Below are positions 57,191 to 64,000 of a DNA stretch of 64,000 nucleotides, piece after piece. Source of the DNA: JASSUD01 sp031963005 (GTDB taxonomy: Bacteria > Pseudomonadota > Gammaproteobacteria > Burkholderiales > Burkholderiaceae); contig JASSUL010000001.1 of NCBI GenBank assembly GCA_031963005.1, positions 1 through 64,000 of the forward strand, in the 5' to 3' direction. Both the position numbers and the translations under genes were made by a program. The number at the start of each line of letters is the position of its first letter. Position 1 is the stretch's first letter. Under the pieces are notes generated by a model. It was not told the DNA's origin. It did no database searches and worked only from the letters and a program-made list of their open reading frames with translations.

Positions 57191-58255
57191 CTAATGAAGG
57201 GGCTTAGAAAGCAAGCGCAAGTGCGCCATCAGTGACTGCGAAGCTGCTTCATCCCGACGTATCTGCAAAATACGTTCGAAATGACTAGGATCATGCGGCG
57301 CTAATAGGGCTGCTTCGCGTGGCTGATGTAAATCATAGAGACGAGAAATCCAAAAGCGCAAAGCTGCAGCACGCAGCATGCTGCTAAAGTGCTGTATTTC
57401 CACGCTTGAGAGAGGTCGCACGCTTTGATATGCACTCAACAAGGCGTGTAAGCGCGGCCAATCAAATTCACCAGACTCCAAATGGATACACCAATCATTG
57501 ACGCATACCGCCAAATCAAAGAGCCAAGTATCATAACCGGCGAAATAGAAATCTAAAAAGCCCGTTAAAGTATCGCCACTGTGCGGCGATCCATTCGAGG
57601 TAAACAACACATTGTCACGAAATAAATCACAGTGGCATGGCCCTTGACCCAGCTCTGCATAGTGCGCAGAAGCAAAAAAGGCTTTTTGAAAACCTAATTC
57701 GTCATCTAAAAGCACATTTTGCGCCAAGGTCAAAAAAGGCCGCAGGCAAGGCGATGTCGCTATCCACCAATCCAGACTACGTAAATTAGGCTGACACAAG
57801 CTAAAATCGCGACCCGCCAAATGCAAGCGAGCGAGCATAGCACCGACCTGTGCGCAGTGATCCGGCGTTGGGGCAAGTTGTACATGCCCTTCGAGTTTAG
57901 TGGCTATTGCAGCAGGTTTACCGCGTAAACTCCCAAACAGGCGGCCATCCTTTTGAAGAACGGGCCGAGGTACTAGCACACCATGCTGCGATAGATGCAA
58001 CATCCATTCGAGATAAAACGGCAATTCCTGCGCATTGAGCCGCTCAAAAATCGTCAATACATAGTTGGGCGTGAATCCGTCCTGATCCGGCTGTGAGCGT
58101 AGTCTATTTTCCTCTGAGGTCGTTTTAAACATCAAAAAAAAGTTACTATTTTCAATCCCCGCAGCAATACCGCGCATATGCACTAACTCACCTAGCGCAT
58201 AGTCTTGTAGCCATGTTGCAAGTTCTTCTCTAGTAATTGCGGTAAAAACGGCCAT
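57191..58255 (-). CDS. thrB: Homoserine kinase (ThrB, APH-fold type)
   Basis: A kinase of 354 residues phosphorylating homoserine in threonine synthesis. It is the aminoglycoside-phosphotransferase-like type: start MAVFTAITREELATWLQDY, GIENSNFFL, catalytic HCDLFRDNVLF (Asp, Asn) and LDFYFAGYDTWLFDLAV (metal-binding Asp). Homologues have about 320-330 residues; extra residues lie in loops around 45-60 and 210-220. Upstream DUF2782 and downstream BPSS1780 genes reproduce the Burkholderia order. Confidence 0.93.
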   Translation of the reverse strand: MAVFTAITREELATWLQDYALGELVHMRGIAAGIENSNFFLMFKTTSEENRLRSQPDQDGFTPNYVLTIFERLNAQELPFYLEWMLHLSQHGVLVPRPVLQKDGRLFGSLRGKPAAIATKLEGHVQLAPTPDHCAQVGAMLARLHLAGRDFSLCQPNLRSLDWWIATSPCLRPFLTLAQNVLLDDELGFQKAFFASAHYAELGQGPCHCDLFRDNVLFTSNGSPHSGDTLTGFLDFYFAGYDTWLFDLAVCVNDWCIHLESGEFDWPRLHALLSAYQSVRPLSSVEIQHFSSMLRAAALRFWISRLYDLHQPREAALLAPHDPSHFERILQIRRDEAASQSLMAHLRLLSKPLH

Positions 58256-58313
58256 GGCATAAAAAAGGAAGAAAAGTCATTTCAGGCGTCATTTGCAAGC
58301 GCCTTATCTATTT

Positions 58314-58340
58314 CATTCAGGGGCTTTAAGCCCCTGAATG
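58314..58340 (-). terminator. Strong 13-bp palindromic hairpin
   Basis: CATTCAGGGGCTT and AAGCCCCTGAATG are perfect complements separated by a single base, so about 11 pairs can form with a small loop. It lies 8 bases past the DUF2782 stop and before thrB. It probably ends or attenuates the DUF2782 transcript, although only a short T run follows. Confidence 0.65.
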
Positions 58341-58347
58341 TGATTTG

Positions 58348-58815
58348 TTAATAAGTCAGTGTCACAGAGGGGACCCCGCGTACCGATCTGTTCGGCATTT
58401 GGGTAGGATCCGTTGGCTCTGAGAGCTGATAACGCGTTCCCATACTCGAGCGCACTTCAATTTCTGAAGGCTGGCCTAATTCCCGATACTCGGTAATTTC
58501 ATTACCCTTGACATCCTGATAATGAAAAGCAGGAGTACTAGAAATCGTATTTGGCACAGTCGATCGCACGACATTCTCAGACGCATGCCTCTTCTCTATA
58601 TCCGAAACCCCCACGGAGTTTGATGCAGTCGGTGCAACAACAGCGGAGGAGGATATAGCCTTAGGCGCCATCCTCTGCGGTATATGTCGTCTGAGCGAAC
58701 TTCCATCCGGATTGACCTGCTCAGCGCCTTGCTCATGCAAGGGGCACGCTTGCGTAGTAACCGCGCTCATTCCTAGGAATCCAGCAAATGCAAGTGATTT
58801 CCATATGCGGCTCAT
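58348..58815 (-). CDS. DUF2782 domain protein, periplasmic
   Basis: A protein of 155 residues. A signal peptide ends near TQA, followed by a low-complexity Ser/Val-rich stretch and a C-terminal DUF2782 domain (EITEYRELGQPSEIEVRSS, then GTRYQLSEPTD). In relatives the domain reads EYR..G..y.v.V.P..G..YYL.D. The gene sits between polA and thrB in Burkholderia; polA is missing here and fabZ is upstream instead. Function unknown. Confidence 0.75.
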   Translation of the reverse strand: MSRIWKSLAFAGFLGMSAVTTQACPLHEQGAEQVNPDGSSLRRHIPQRMAPKAISSSAVVAPTASNSVGVSDIEKRHASENVVRSTVPNTISSTPAFHYQDVKGNEITEYRELGQPSEIEVRSSMGTRYQLSEPTDPTQMPNRSVRGVPSVTLTY

Positions 58816-58841
58816 CTCTCACCTCTTGGATAAATAAATAA

Positions 58842-58982
58842 ACACAACGATCTCCGCAAAGAGCCCATCTTAGGGGCCGTGAGGTGCTCGGGATCATCAC
58901 CGTACTCAAGTACAGTTCCGGTCCCTGCGCTCCTGCTCCCCCAAATATGGACCCTTTGCGAAAATCGTGCACAGGTTCTAAG
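58842..58982 (+). repeat. Structured intergenic repeat, copy E
   Basis: The right arm AAAATCGTGCACAGGTTCT is of the AGAACCTGT type, as in copy B; the left arm is eroded (ACGATCTCCGCAAAGAGCCCATCTTA). The core hairpin GTACTCAAGTAC is retained with one change at its foot, followed by TTCCGGTCCCTGCGCTCC. It lies between fabZ and the DUF2782 gene, upstream of the latter. Confidence 0.8.
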
Positions 58983-59069
58983 CAACAAAGGAGCTAGCGT
59001 TTTTCGTACGTCCTTTTATACCCCACATTACCCTATTGCCCCATTTTTAAATGGGTATAAATAGGTATT

Positions 59070-59537
59070 TTAGGTTTTTACCGTACACATCAGTTGGGCT
59101 TCGGCTACTACTTTATCTTCCACCTTCGCGCACGCAGAAAATTGCCAAATAGCACGCCGGTAGCGCTCAAAATTGACTTCTAAAATAAGCTGATCACCCG
59201 GTTCAACCGGTTTTTTAAAGCGAGCACCATCAATACCCACAAAATAATAGAGGCGCTCCTCTTCACTAGGTTCTTCGGAAAACGTCAGCAATGCAGCAGC
59301 TTGCGCCAAAGCTTCCAAAATAAGAACCCCAGGCATCACCGGACGATTCGGAAAATGACCCACGAAATAGGGTTCATTGATCGACACATTTTTCAGCGCC
59401 CGAATGCGTTTATGCGGCTCGAGCTCTAGCACGCGATCGACAAGCAAAATGGGATAGCGATGAGGAAGTAAAGAGAGAATTTTATGGATATCAAGGTCTA
59501 TTTTTACGGCCTCGGATTGCACTGCATCAGTCTTCAT
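59070..59537 (-). CDS. fabZ: 3-hydroxyacyl-ACP dehydratase FabZ
   Basis: A hot-dog-fold dehydratase of 155 residues for fatty-acid synthesis. Motifs are LPHRYPILLVDRVLEL, catalytic His in FVGHFPNRPVMPGVL and Glu in ILEALAQAAALL. It acts on the same hydroxyacyl-ACP used by LpxA/LpxD and so sets the balance between phospholipid and lipid A. lpxD lies 127 bases upstream; lpxA, its usual downstream partner, is elsewhere. Confidence 0.95.
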   Translation of the reverse strand: MKTDAVQSEAVKIDLDIHKILSLLPHRYPILLVDRVLELEPHKRIRALKNVSINEPYFVGHFPNRPVMPGVLILEALAQAAALLTFSEEPSEEERLYYFVGIDGARFKKPVEPGDQLILEVNFERYRRAIWQFSACAKVEDKVVAEAQLMCTVKT

Positions 59538-59664
59538 ATTGTTGATCTACGTAAGAGAAATCGGACTTCCCACTCTATCGAAATTTCTCAAAAGAGCCTT
59601 TCTTTGGGGCCTTCTATCCAAAATAGTCCTCTGAGAGCCTATTTAGTATCTCCCAAAAGGATTT

Positions 59665-60777
59665 CTATTTTTGCTGCGCTAACAAGTCACTTACCTGCGT
59701 CTCAAGTTGCTTAATATGCGTGCGTAAACGATCCAAATTGCGCACCACGGCGGCGCTACGCTGCCAAGCAGTATGTTCTACCGCAGGAAAAGCGCTGGTA
59801 TACATCCCGGGCTTGAGCAGCGATTTTGAAACCCCTGATTTAGCCGTCACTACCACATGGTCGCCCAAGGTAAGATGGCCGGCTATACCCACTGCACCGC
59901 CTAACATACAATGACGGCCAATTACAGTACTCCCTGCAATGCCGGTACACGCTGCAATGACCGTATGCGCTCCAATATGGCAATTATGCGCAATTTGCAC
60001 CAGGTTATCGATTTTGACGTCTTCTTCGATCACGGTATCGGCCATTGCACCGCGGTCAATCGTCGTGTTTGCGCCTACCTCCACTTGCACACCGATCTTT
60101 ACGGCACCCACTTGTGGAATTTTAACCCACTCCCCCCTTTTCTCTCCAGCGACTTCCTGAAAATCAGGGGCAAAACCAAAACCATCGGCACCGATTACCG
60201 CGCCTGCATGGATAATCGTGCGTGCCCCGATGGTGCAACCCGCATAAATAGTGACGCGAGGATACAGTTGCACCTCTTGCTCAATATGCACGCCTTGCCC
60301 AATATAGGCATGTGCGCCAATACGCGCACGCGCACCAATCACTGAATGGGCTTCGATAACCGCATACGGACCAATACACGCATCTGGCGCAATCTGTGCC
60401 GAGGCATCGACTATCGCACTGGGGTGGATGCCTTTAAAAGTATTGGCACCTGCAGTAAGCTCGGACGCTTTTTTCGCAAACAGCGTAGCGGCACGCGCAA
60501 AGTACGCATAGGGCTTAGGGGTAATAATAAAAGCGCCATTTTGTGTCACTTCACCCTGCCCTGACTGCGCAGCCAATGCGGCAAAATCGCCTTCCGACAA
60601 TACAATAGCACTCGCTTTCGTCGTCTTTAGCAAAGACTGATATTTGGGATTCGCTAAAAAAGAAAGCTGCCCCGAAACAGCAGTATCTAACGGCGCAATA
60701 TGGCTCACACTGATTTGTGCATCTCCAATTATGCGCCCTCCGAAATGATCTACTAGCTGCTGCAAAGTAAACGCCAT
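59665..60777 (-). CDS. lpxD: UDP-3-O-acyl-glucosamine N-acyltransferase LpxD
   Basis: The third lipid A enzyme, 370 residues. The N-terminal uridine-binding domain includes HIAPLDTAVSGQLSFLANPKY and is followed by long runs of hexapeptide repeats (IGPYAVIEAHSVIGARARIG and onward). The catalytic His block is NLVQIAHNCHIGAHTVIAAC, and a C-terminal helix ends in RTHIKQLETQ. It follows ompH by 26 bases in the standard bamA-ompH-lpxD-fabZ order. Confidence 0.95.
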   Translation of the reverse strand: MAFTLQQLVDHFGGRIIGDAQISVSHIAPLDTAVSGQLSFLANPKYQSLLKTTKASAIVLSEGDFAALAAQSGQGEVTQNGAFIITPKPYAYFARAATLFAKKASELTAGANTFKGIHPSAIVDASAQIAPDACIGPYAVIEAHSVIGARARIGAHAYIGQGVHIEQEVQLYPRVTIYAGCTIGARTIIHAGAVIGADGFGFAPDFQEVAGEKRGEWVKIPQVGAVKIGVQVEVGANTTIDRGAMADTVIEEDVKIDNLVQIAHNCHIGAHTVIAACTGIAGSTVIGRHCMLGGAVGIAGHLTLGDHVVVTAKSGVSKSLLKPGMYTSAFPAVEHTAWQRSAAVVRNLDRLRTHIKQLETQVSDLLAQQK

Positions 60778-60803
60778 ATTAAAAACTCTTCCTATATCTT
60801 TGA

Positions 60804-61346
60804 TTACGCGTCACGCGCCAAAAGTTGCAGCACCTTATCGGTAATATCGATGCGTGGGTTCACATACACGGCCTCTTGAAGGACTAAATCCCAATGTTCA
60901 CGCTCAGCGACCCTCACAATCGCTTGATTAGCCGACTCTAATACATTGGCAATTTCTTCATTGCGCCGGCGATTGAGATCTTCGCGAAACATGCGCTGTG
61001 CGGTCTGTACTTTTTCATCAAATTGCGAGAGCTCTTGCTGCGCTTTTGCCAGATCTAATCCAGCCAGTTTTCCACTTTTTTTGGTGAAGGCTTCAGAGAG
61101 CGTTTTAAGGCGTTGCTCCATTTTTTGAAGCTCCTGGCTTCTAGCAGCAAACTCGTGTTCTAGTTTCTCTTTGGCTTTTTTGGCCAAGACAGACTCTCTC
61201 AAAATACGGTCCGAATTGACGGCCGCAACACGGGTTTCCTGAGCATAAGCACAAGTACTCTGTAATGCAACGCAAGCCCCCCCTCCCCAAAGAAAGAGAC
61301 CGAGTAATCCGGATATACCTGCTCGTCGAATCAATATAGGTAGCAC
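60804..61346 (-). CDS. Periplasmic chaperone OmpH/Skp
   Basis: A chaperone of 180 residues that holds unfolded outer-membrane proteins on the way to BamA. A signal peptide ends near AYA, then VAAVNSDRILRESVLAKKA begins the family domain, a long coiled-coil tentacle region (about 55-130: KLEHEFAARSQELQKMEQRL) follows, and the C-terminus has REHWDLVLQEAVYVNPRIDIT. It lies between bamA and lpxD as in most Gram-negative bacteria. Confidence 0.93.
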   Translation of the reverse strand: MLPILIRRAGISGLLGLFLWGGGACVALQSTCAYAQETRVAAVNSDRILRESVLAKKAKEKLEHEFAARSQELQKMEQRLKTLSEAFTKKSGKLAGLDLAKAQQELSQFDEKVQTAQRMFREDLNRRRNEEIANVLESANQAIVRVAEREHWDLVLQEAVYVNPRIDITDKVLQLLARDA

Positions 61347-61432
61347 ATCAAACCTCTTGGAAAATGGTAATCAGTTTTCTAAAAAAGCGCGCATCCTCCA
61401 TATTGGATATGCATTGTGCTATTGAGCACACA

Positions 61433-63877
61433 CTAAAATGAGGTTCCCATTTGAAATTGAAACCTTTGATATAGGTCGCCCGTTTTCTTAACCAGCGGCA
61501 AACCCAAACTAAATTTGAGCGGCCCCACTGGCGAAATCCAGGTAATCCCTAAGCCATAAGAGGAACGAAGATCGGTCAATTGGATGCGCTGATCCTGTGC
61601 CCAAACATTTCCCGCATCCAAGAAGGTAAAGAAACGTAAAGTACGGTCATATCCTGTTCCTGGTAAGGGGAAAGTCAATTCCACGTTAGCAATCAACATC
61701 TTTGCCCCTCCTGGGAATGGCTCCACCAAGCCTCCTATAACAGGAGGTTGCGCAGGAGGTTGCGGGCCTACTGGAGGAATAGTTGACGGCGTGTTATCTC
61801 TAGGCCCCACCGATCCAGGCTGATAGCCACGTATCGAATTAATCCCTCCGGCAAAGTAATTTTTAAAGATCGGGAAAGATTTTCCATTCAGACCTCGCCC
61901 GTATCCCACTTGACCGTTCAGGCCCAACATGAGTCCTCGGGAAAAGGAAATATAATATTGCTGCGTTGCATCGAGTTTGTAATATTTTGTATCTCCAGCC
62001 GGGGTCCCTAATTCCGCATTCAAATAGGTATAGCCCCCACGGCTCGGTATTAGCACACTATCACGACCATCGCGCGACCAGGCCAACGTCAAAGGCACAT
62101 TGCGGACCATATGCCCAAATTCCCCAATGTAGTCTTTATACATTTTGGGAATACGACCCTCATCATTTTTAAAACGATTTTGTTCAAGGCCTACACCGAC
62201 AAATACGACATCTTCTTCAGAAAAAGGAATACCAAACTTGATATCTCCCCCTGCGCTCACGATCGTAAAATCGTTCGAACGTTGAAACAGTGGCTGCGAA
62301 GTACGGTAATACATATTGGTAATACGCTGTATCCCATCCATCGTAAAGTAGGGGTTCACATGGCTAAGACTGAACGTACGATAGGCTTTAGCCGTATTCA
62401 CCTGAAACGCCAAACTCGAACCCGAGCCAAAGACGTTTTCCTGAGAAATGCCCGCCGATAAAACCACACGATCTGTAGAAGAAATACCGGCTCCTACCTG
62501 CATCGTTCCGGTCGGTTTTTCTGTCACTTTGACTTGAATATCGACTTGATCGTCCACCCCAGGCACAGGCGTAGTGCTAACGACTACTGCACTGAAATAC
62601 CCTAAGTGATTGACGCGCTCTTCCGAACGCTTTAGGAGTCTACTATCAAACCAGGTACTTTCAAATTGGCGCATCTCGCGGCGAATCACGGCATCACGCG
62701 TGCGCGTATTGCCGACAATATCAATTTTGCGCACATAGACCCGACGCCCTGGCTCCACATGCATCGTCAGACTCACGGTGCGATTTTGTTCATCGAGCTT
62801 AGGCTGAGCCGTAATGCTCGCGAAAGCATATCCATACTCTCCCAACTTATTGGCAATAGCGTTGGTCGACGCACGTAAATCACTGGCAGAAAAACGCTGA
62901 CCAGGTTGAATTTTGACTAGGGCTTTAAATTCTTCTAATTTACCTAAAGTATTCCCTGACCAATCGATCTGCGACAAGGTATAAATCTCACCTTCATGCA
63001 AGCCAATCGTCAGATACATATTTTTCTTATCAGGCGAAATTGCCACTTGCGTGGAATCTAATGTAAAGGCTAAATATCCGCGATTCAAATAATAGGAACG
63101 GATATTTTCTAAATCCCCAGTCAGTTTTTCTTTCGAATATAAATCGTTGCGTGTATACCAAGAGAACCAATTAGGGGTCGAAATTTGCATCTCATCAGCC
63201 AACTTGGCGGTACTGATTTTTTTATTGCCAATGAAATGGATTTGACGAATGCGCGCTCTGGGTCCTTCTTCGACAGCAAATAGGAGTGCAACGCGATTTC
63301 GATCAATGGGCGTTACCGTCGTTTTAATCTGCGCACTGTAGTAACCACGGCTTAGATACTGGCGTTTCAGTTCCTGCTCTGCTTTATCGACTAAGCTTTT
63401 GTCATAGTAATGCCCTTGCGCTAATCCCACTGCGCGCAAAGCGGGCATTAATTTCTCTTTACCAAAAATACGGATACCTGAAAAATCCACTGAGAAAATA
63501 ACGGCACGCTCTTGCACCTGCACGACTAAAGTCTTGCCTTTACGCAACAGACGCACATCGCTAAAAAACCCCGTTGCATAGAGATCCCGCACAATTTGGC
63601 TAGATTGGGCTGGATCTATCCTATCGCCAGGCTTCACGGGCAAATAAGCAAATACCGTTCCAGGTTCTACACGTTGTAAACCTTCGAGGCGGATATCTTC
63701 AATAGTCCACACAGAGGCTGCAGACACGGGAGCCGCCGGTGCGGCCCCTGCTACACTGATCGTCTCGGCAAACAGCACGCTAAAAATAAGAGGCGTAGTC
63801 CCCAGCACACGTTTGAGATGTCTATTTTTTCGCACTGGCTGATGAGGTTTTTTGAGTGTCATATTGATTTTTGGCAT
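61433..63877 (-). CDS. bamA: Outer membrane protein assembly factor BamA
   Basis: An Omp85 protein of 814 residues. A signal peptide ends near AGA, five POTRA domains fill about 55-460 (IEDIRLEGLQRVEPGTVF, VYVRKIDIVGNTRTRDAVIRREM cut here to VGNTRTRDAVIRREM), and a 16-strand barrel follows. The loop-6 VRGF-type motif is SIRGYQPGSVGPRD, next to an unusual Pro-rich stretch (about 715-740). It ends in Phe (FQMGTSF), the C-terminal signature. It inserts outer-membrane barrels. rseP, its usual upstream neighbour, is not within the window. Confidence 0.96.
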   Translation of the reverse strand: MPKINMTLKKPHQPVRKNRHLKRVLGTTPLIFSVLFAETISVAGAAPAAPVSAASVWTIEDIRLEGLQRVEPGTVFAYLPVKPGDRIDPAQSSQIVRDLYATGFFSDVRLLRKGKTLVVQVQERAVIFSVDFSGIRIFGKEKLMPALRAVGLAQGHYYDKSLVDKAEQELKRQYLSRGYYSAQIKTTVTPIDRNRVALLFAVEEGPRARIRQIHFIGNKKISTAKLADEMQISTPNWFSWYTRNDLYSKEKLTGDLENIRSYYLNRGYLAFTLDSTQVAISPDKKNMYLTIGLHEGEIYTLSQIDWSGNTLGKLEEFKALVKIQPGQRFSASDLRASTNAIANKLGEYGYAFASITAQPKLDEQNRTVSLTMHVEPGRRVYVRKIDIVGNTRTRDAVIRREMRQFESTWFDSRLLKRSEERVNHLGYFSAVVVSTTPVPGVDDQVDIQVKVTEKPTGTMQVGAGISSTDRVVLSAGISQENVFGSGSSLAFQVNTAKAYRTFSLSHVNPYFTMDGIQRITNMYYRTSQPLFQRSNDFTIVSAGGDIKFGIPFSEEDVVFVGVGLEQNRFKNDEGRIPKMYKDYIGEFGHMVRNVPLTLAWSRDGRDSVLIPSRGGYTYLNAELGTPAGDTKYYKLDATQQYYISFSRGLMLGLNGQVGYGRGLNGKSFPIFKNYFAGGINSIRGYQPGSVGPRDNTPSTIPPVGPQPPAQPPVIGGLVEPFPGGAKMLIANVELTFPLPGTGYDRTLRFFTFLDAGNVWAQDQRIQLTDLRSSYGLGITWISPVGPLKFSLGLPLVKKTGDLYQRFQFQMGTSF

Positions 63878-64000
63878 AGCTTTAAAATAAAGCCTTAGAA
63901 CCTGTTTTTAGAGGAAGTCATTGAAGACAAAACGCTAAAAGAAAGAGGCCGATGATATAACAGAAGACGCTTGCTGCAGCATAAGTACGCGCGCAACAAT

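Noticed and set aside
1..64000. CRISPR arrays, prophage and complete insertion sequences
   Set aside because: No regularly spaced direct repeats, no phage structural genes and no intact transposase were seen; only IS3- and IS5-type relics and MITE-like repeats are present.

Overview
The window reads as chromosomal DNA of a betaproteobacterium in or near the Burkholderiaceae. Protein sequences and local gene order (tolQRAB-pal-cpoB, glyA, fis-purH, hisF-hisIE-tatBC, mrcA/pilMNOPQ, tyrS/anmK/erpA, rplM-rpsI, BPSS1780 family-thrB-DUF2782, bamA-ompH-lpxD-fabZ) resemble Burkholderia. The base composition looks much less GC-rich than free-living Burkholderia, many expected neighbours are missing (ybgC, nrdR, tatA, lpxB, dusB, hisA/hisH), transposase relics are present, and there is an ankyrin-repeat protein with an F-box-like N-terminus plus several AT-rich orphan genes. 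Together this suggests a host-restricted, possibly intracellular (for example fungus-associated, Mycoavidus/Glomeribacter-like) bacterium. The organism assignment is inference.

Layout. 0-0.15 kb: promoter and boxA leader of an rRNA operon running leftwards out of the window. 0.4-8 kb: Mth938-family protein, ArnT-like glycosyltransferase, Tol-Pal cluster on the minus strand. 8.5-13 kb: glyA, ahpC, ahpD, ffh. 13-17 kb: IS3 relic, gltX, NlpC/P60 peptidase, fis. 17-22 kb: purH, hisF, hisIE fusion, tatB, tatC. 22-27 kb: AT-rich accessory island with an orphan ORF, a 954-residue ankyrin protein and an IS5-type transposase relic. 27-33 kb: hisC, dusA and a complete ftrABCD ferrous iron uptake system. 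33-39.4 kb: tyrS, anmK, erpA, a small membrane protein, nudB-like, lysA, lptM. 39.5-48 kb: cyaY, mrcA, then pilM-N-O(P)-Q. 48-54 kb: EexN-like lipoprotein, miaA, small membrane protein, lpxA, flavodoxin-like protein, and a second AT-rich orphan gene. 54-64 kb: rpsI, rplM, rmlD, BPSS1780 family membrane protein, thrB, DUF2782 protein, fabZ, lpxD, ompH/skp, bamA.

Functional themes are the Gram-negative envelope (Tol-Pal, BamA-OmpH-LpxD-FabZ-LpxA, PBP1a, LptM, TatBC), translation (Ffh, GltX, TyrS, L13, S9, MiaA, DusA), iron and redox (FtrABCD, ErpA, CyaY, AhpCD), and amino-acid steps (GlyA, HisC/F/IE, LysA, ThrB).

Two dispersed repeat families stand out. One is a structured intergenic element of about 150 bp (five copies at 5.7, 10.4, 39.4, 55.0 and 58.8 kb) with a conserved core and two interchangeable arm sequences that stay self-complementary. 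The other is a MITE-like element of about 110 bp with TAGACC...GGTCTA ends (3.6, 36.5 and 44.2 kb). One copy lies inside the pilN reading frame, and an arm-like fragment lies in the ankyrin gene. No CRISPR array and no tRNA gene was recognised.
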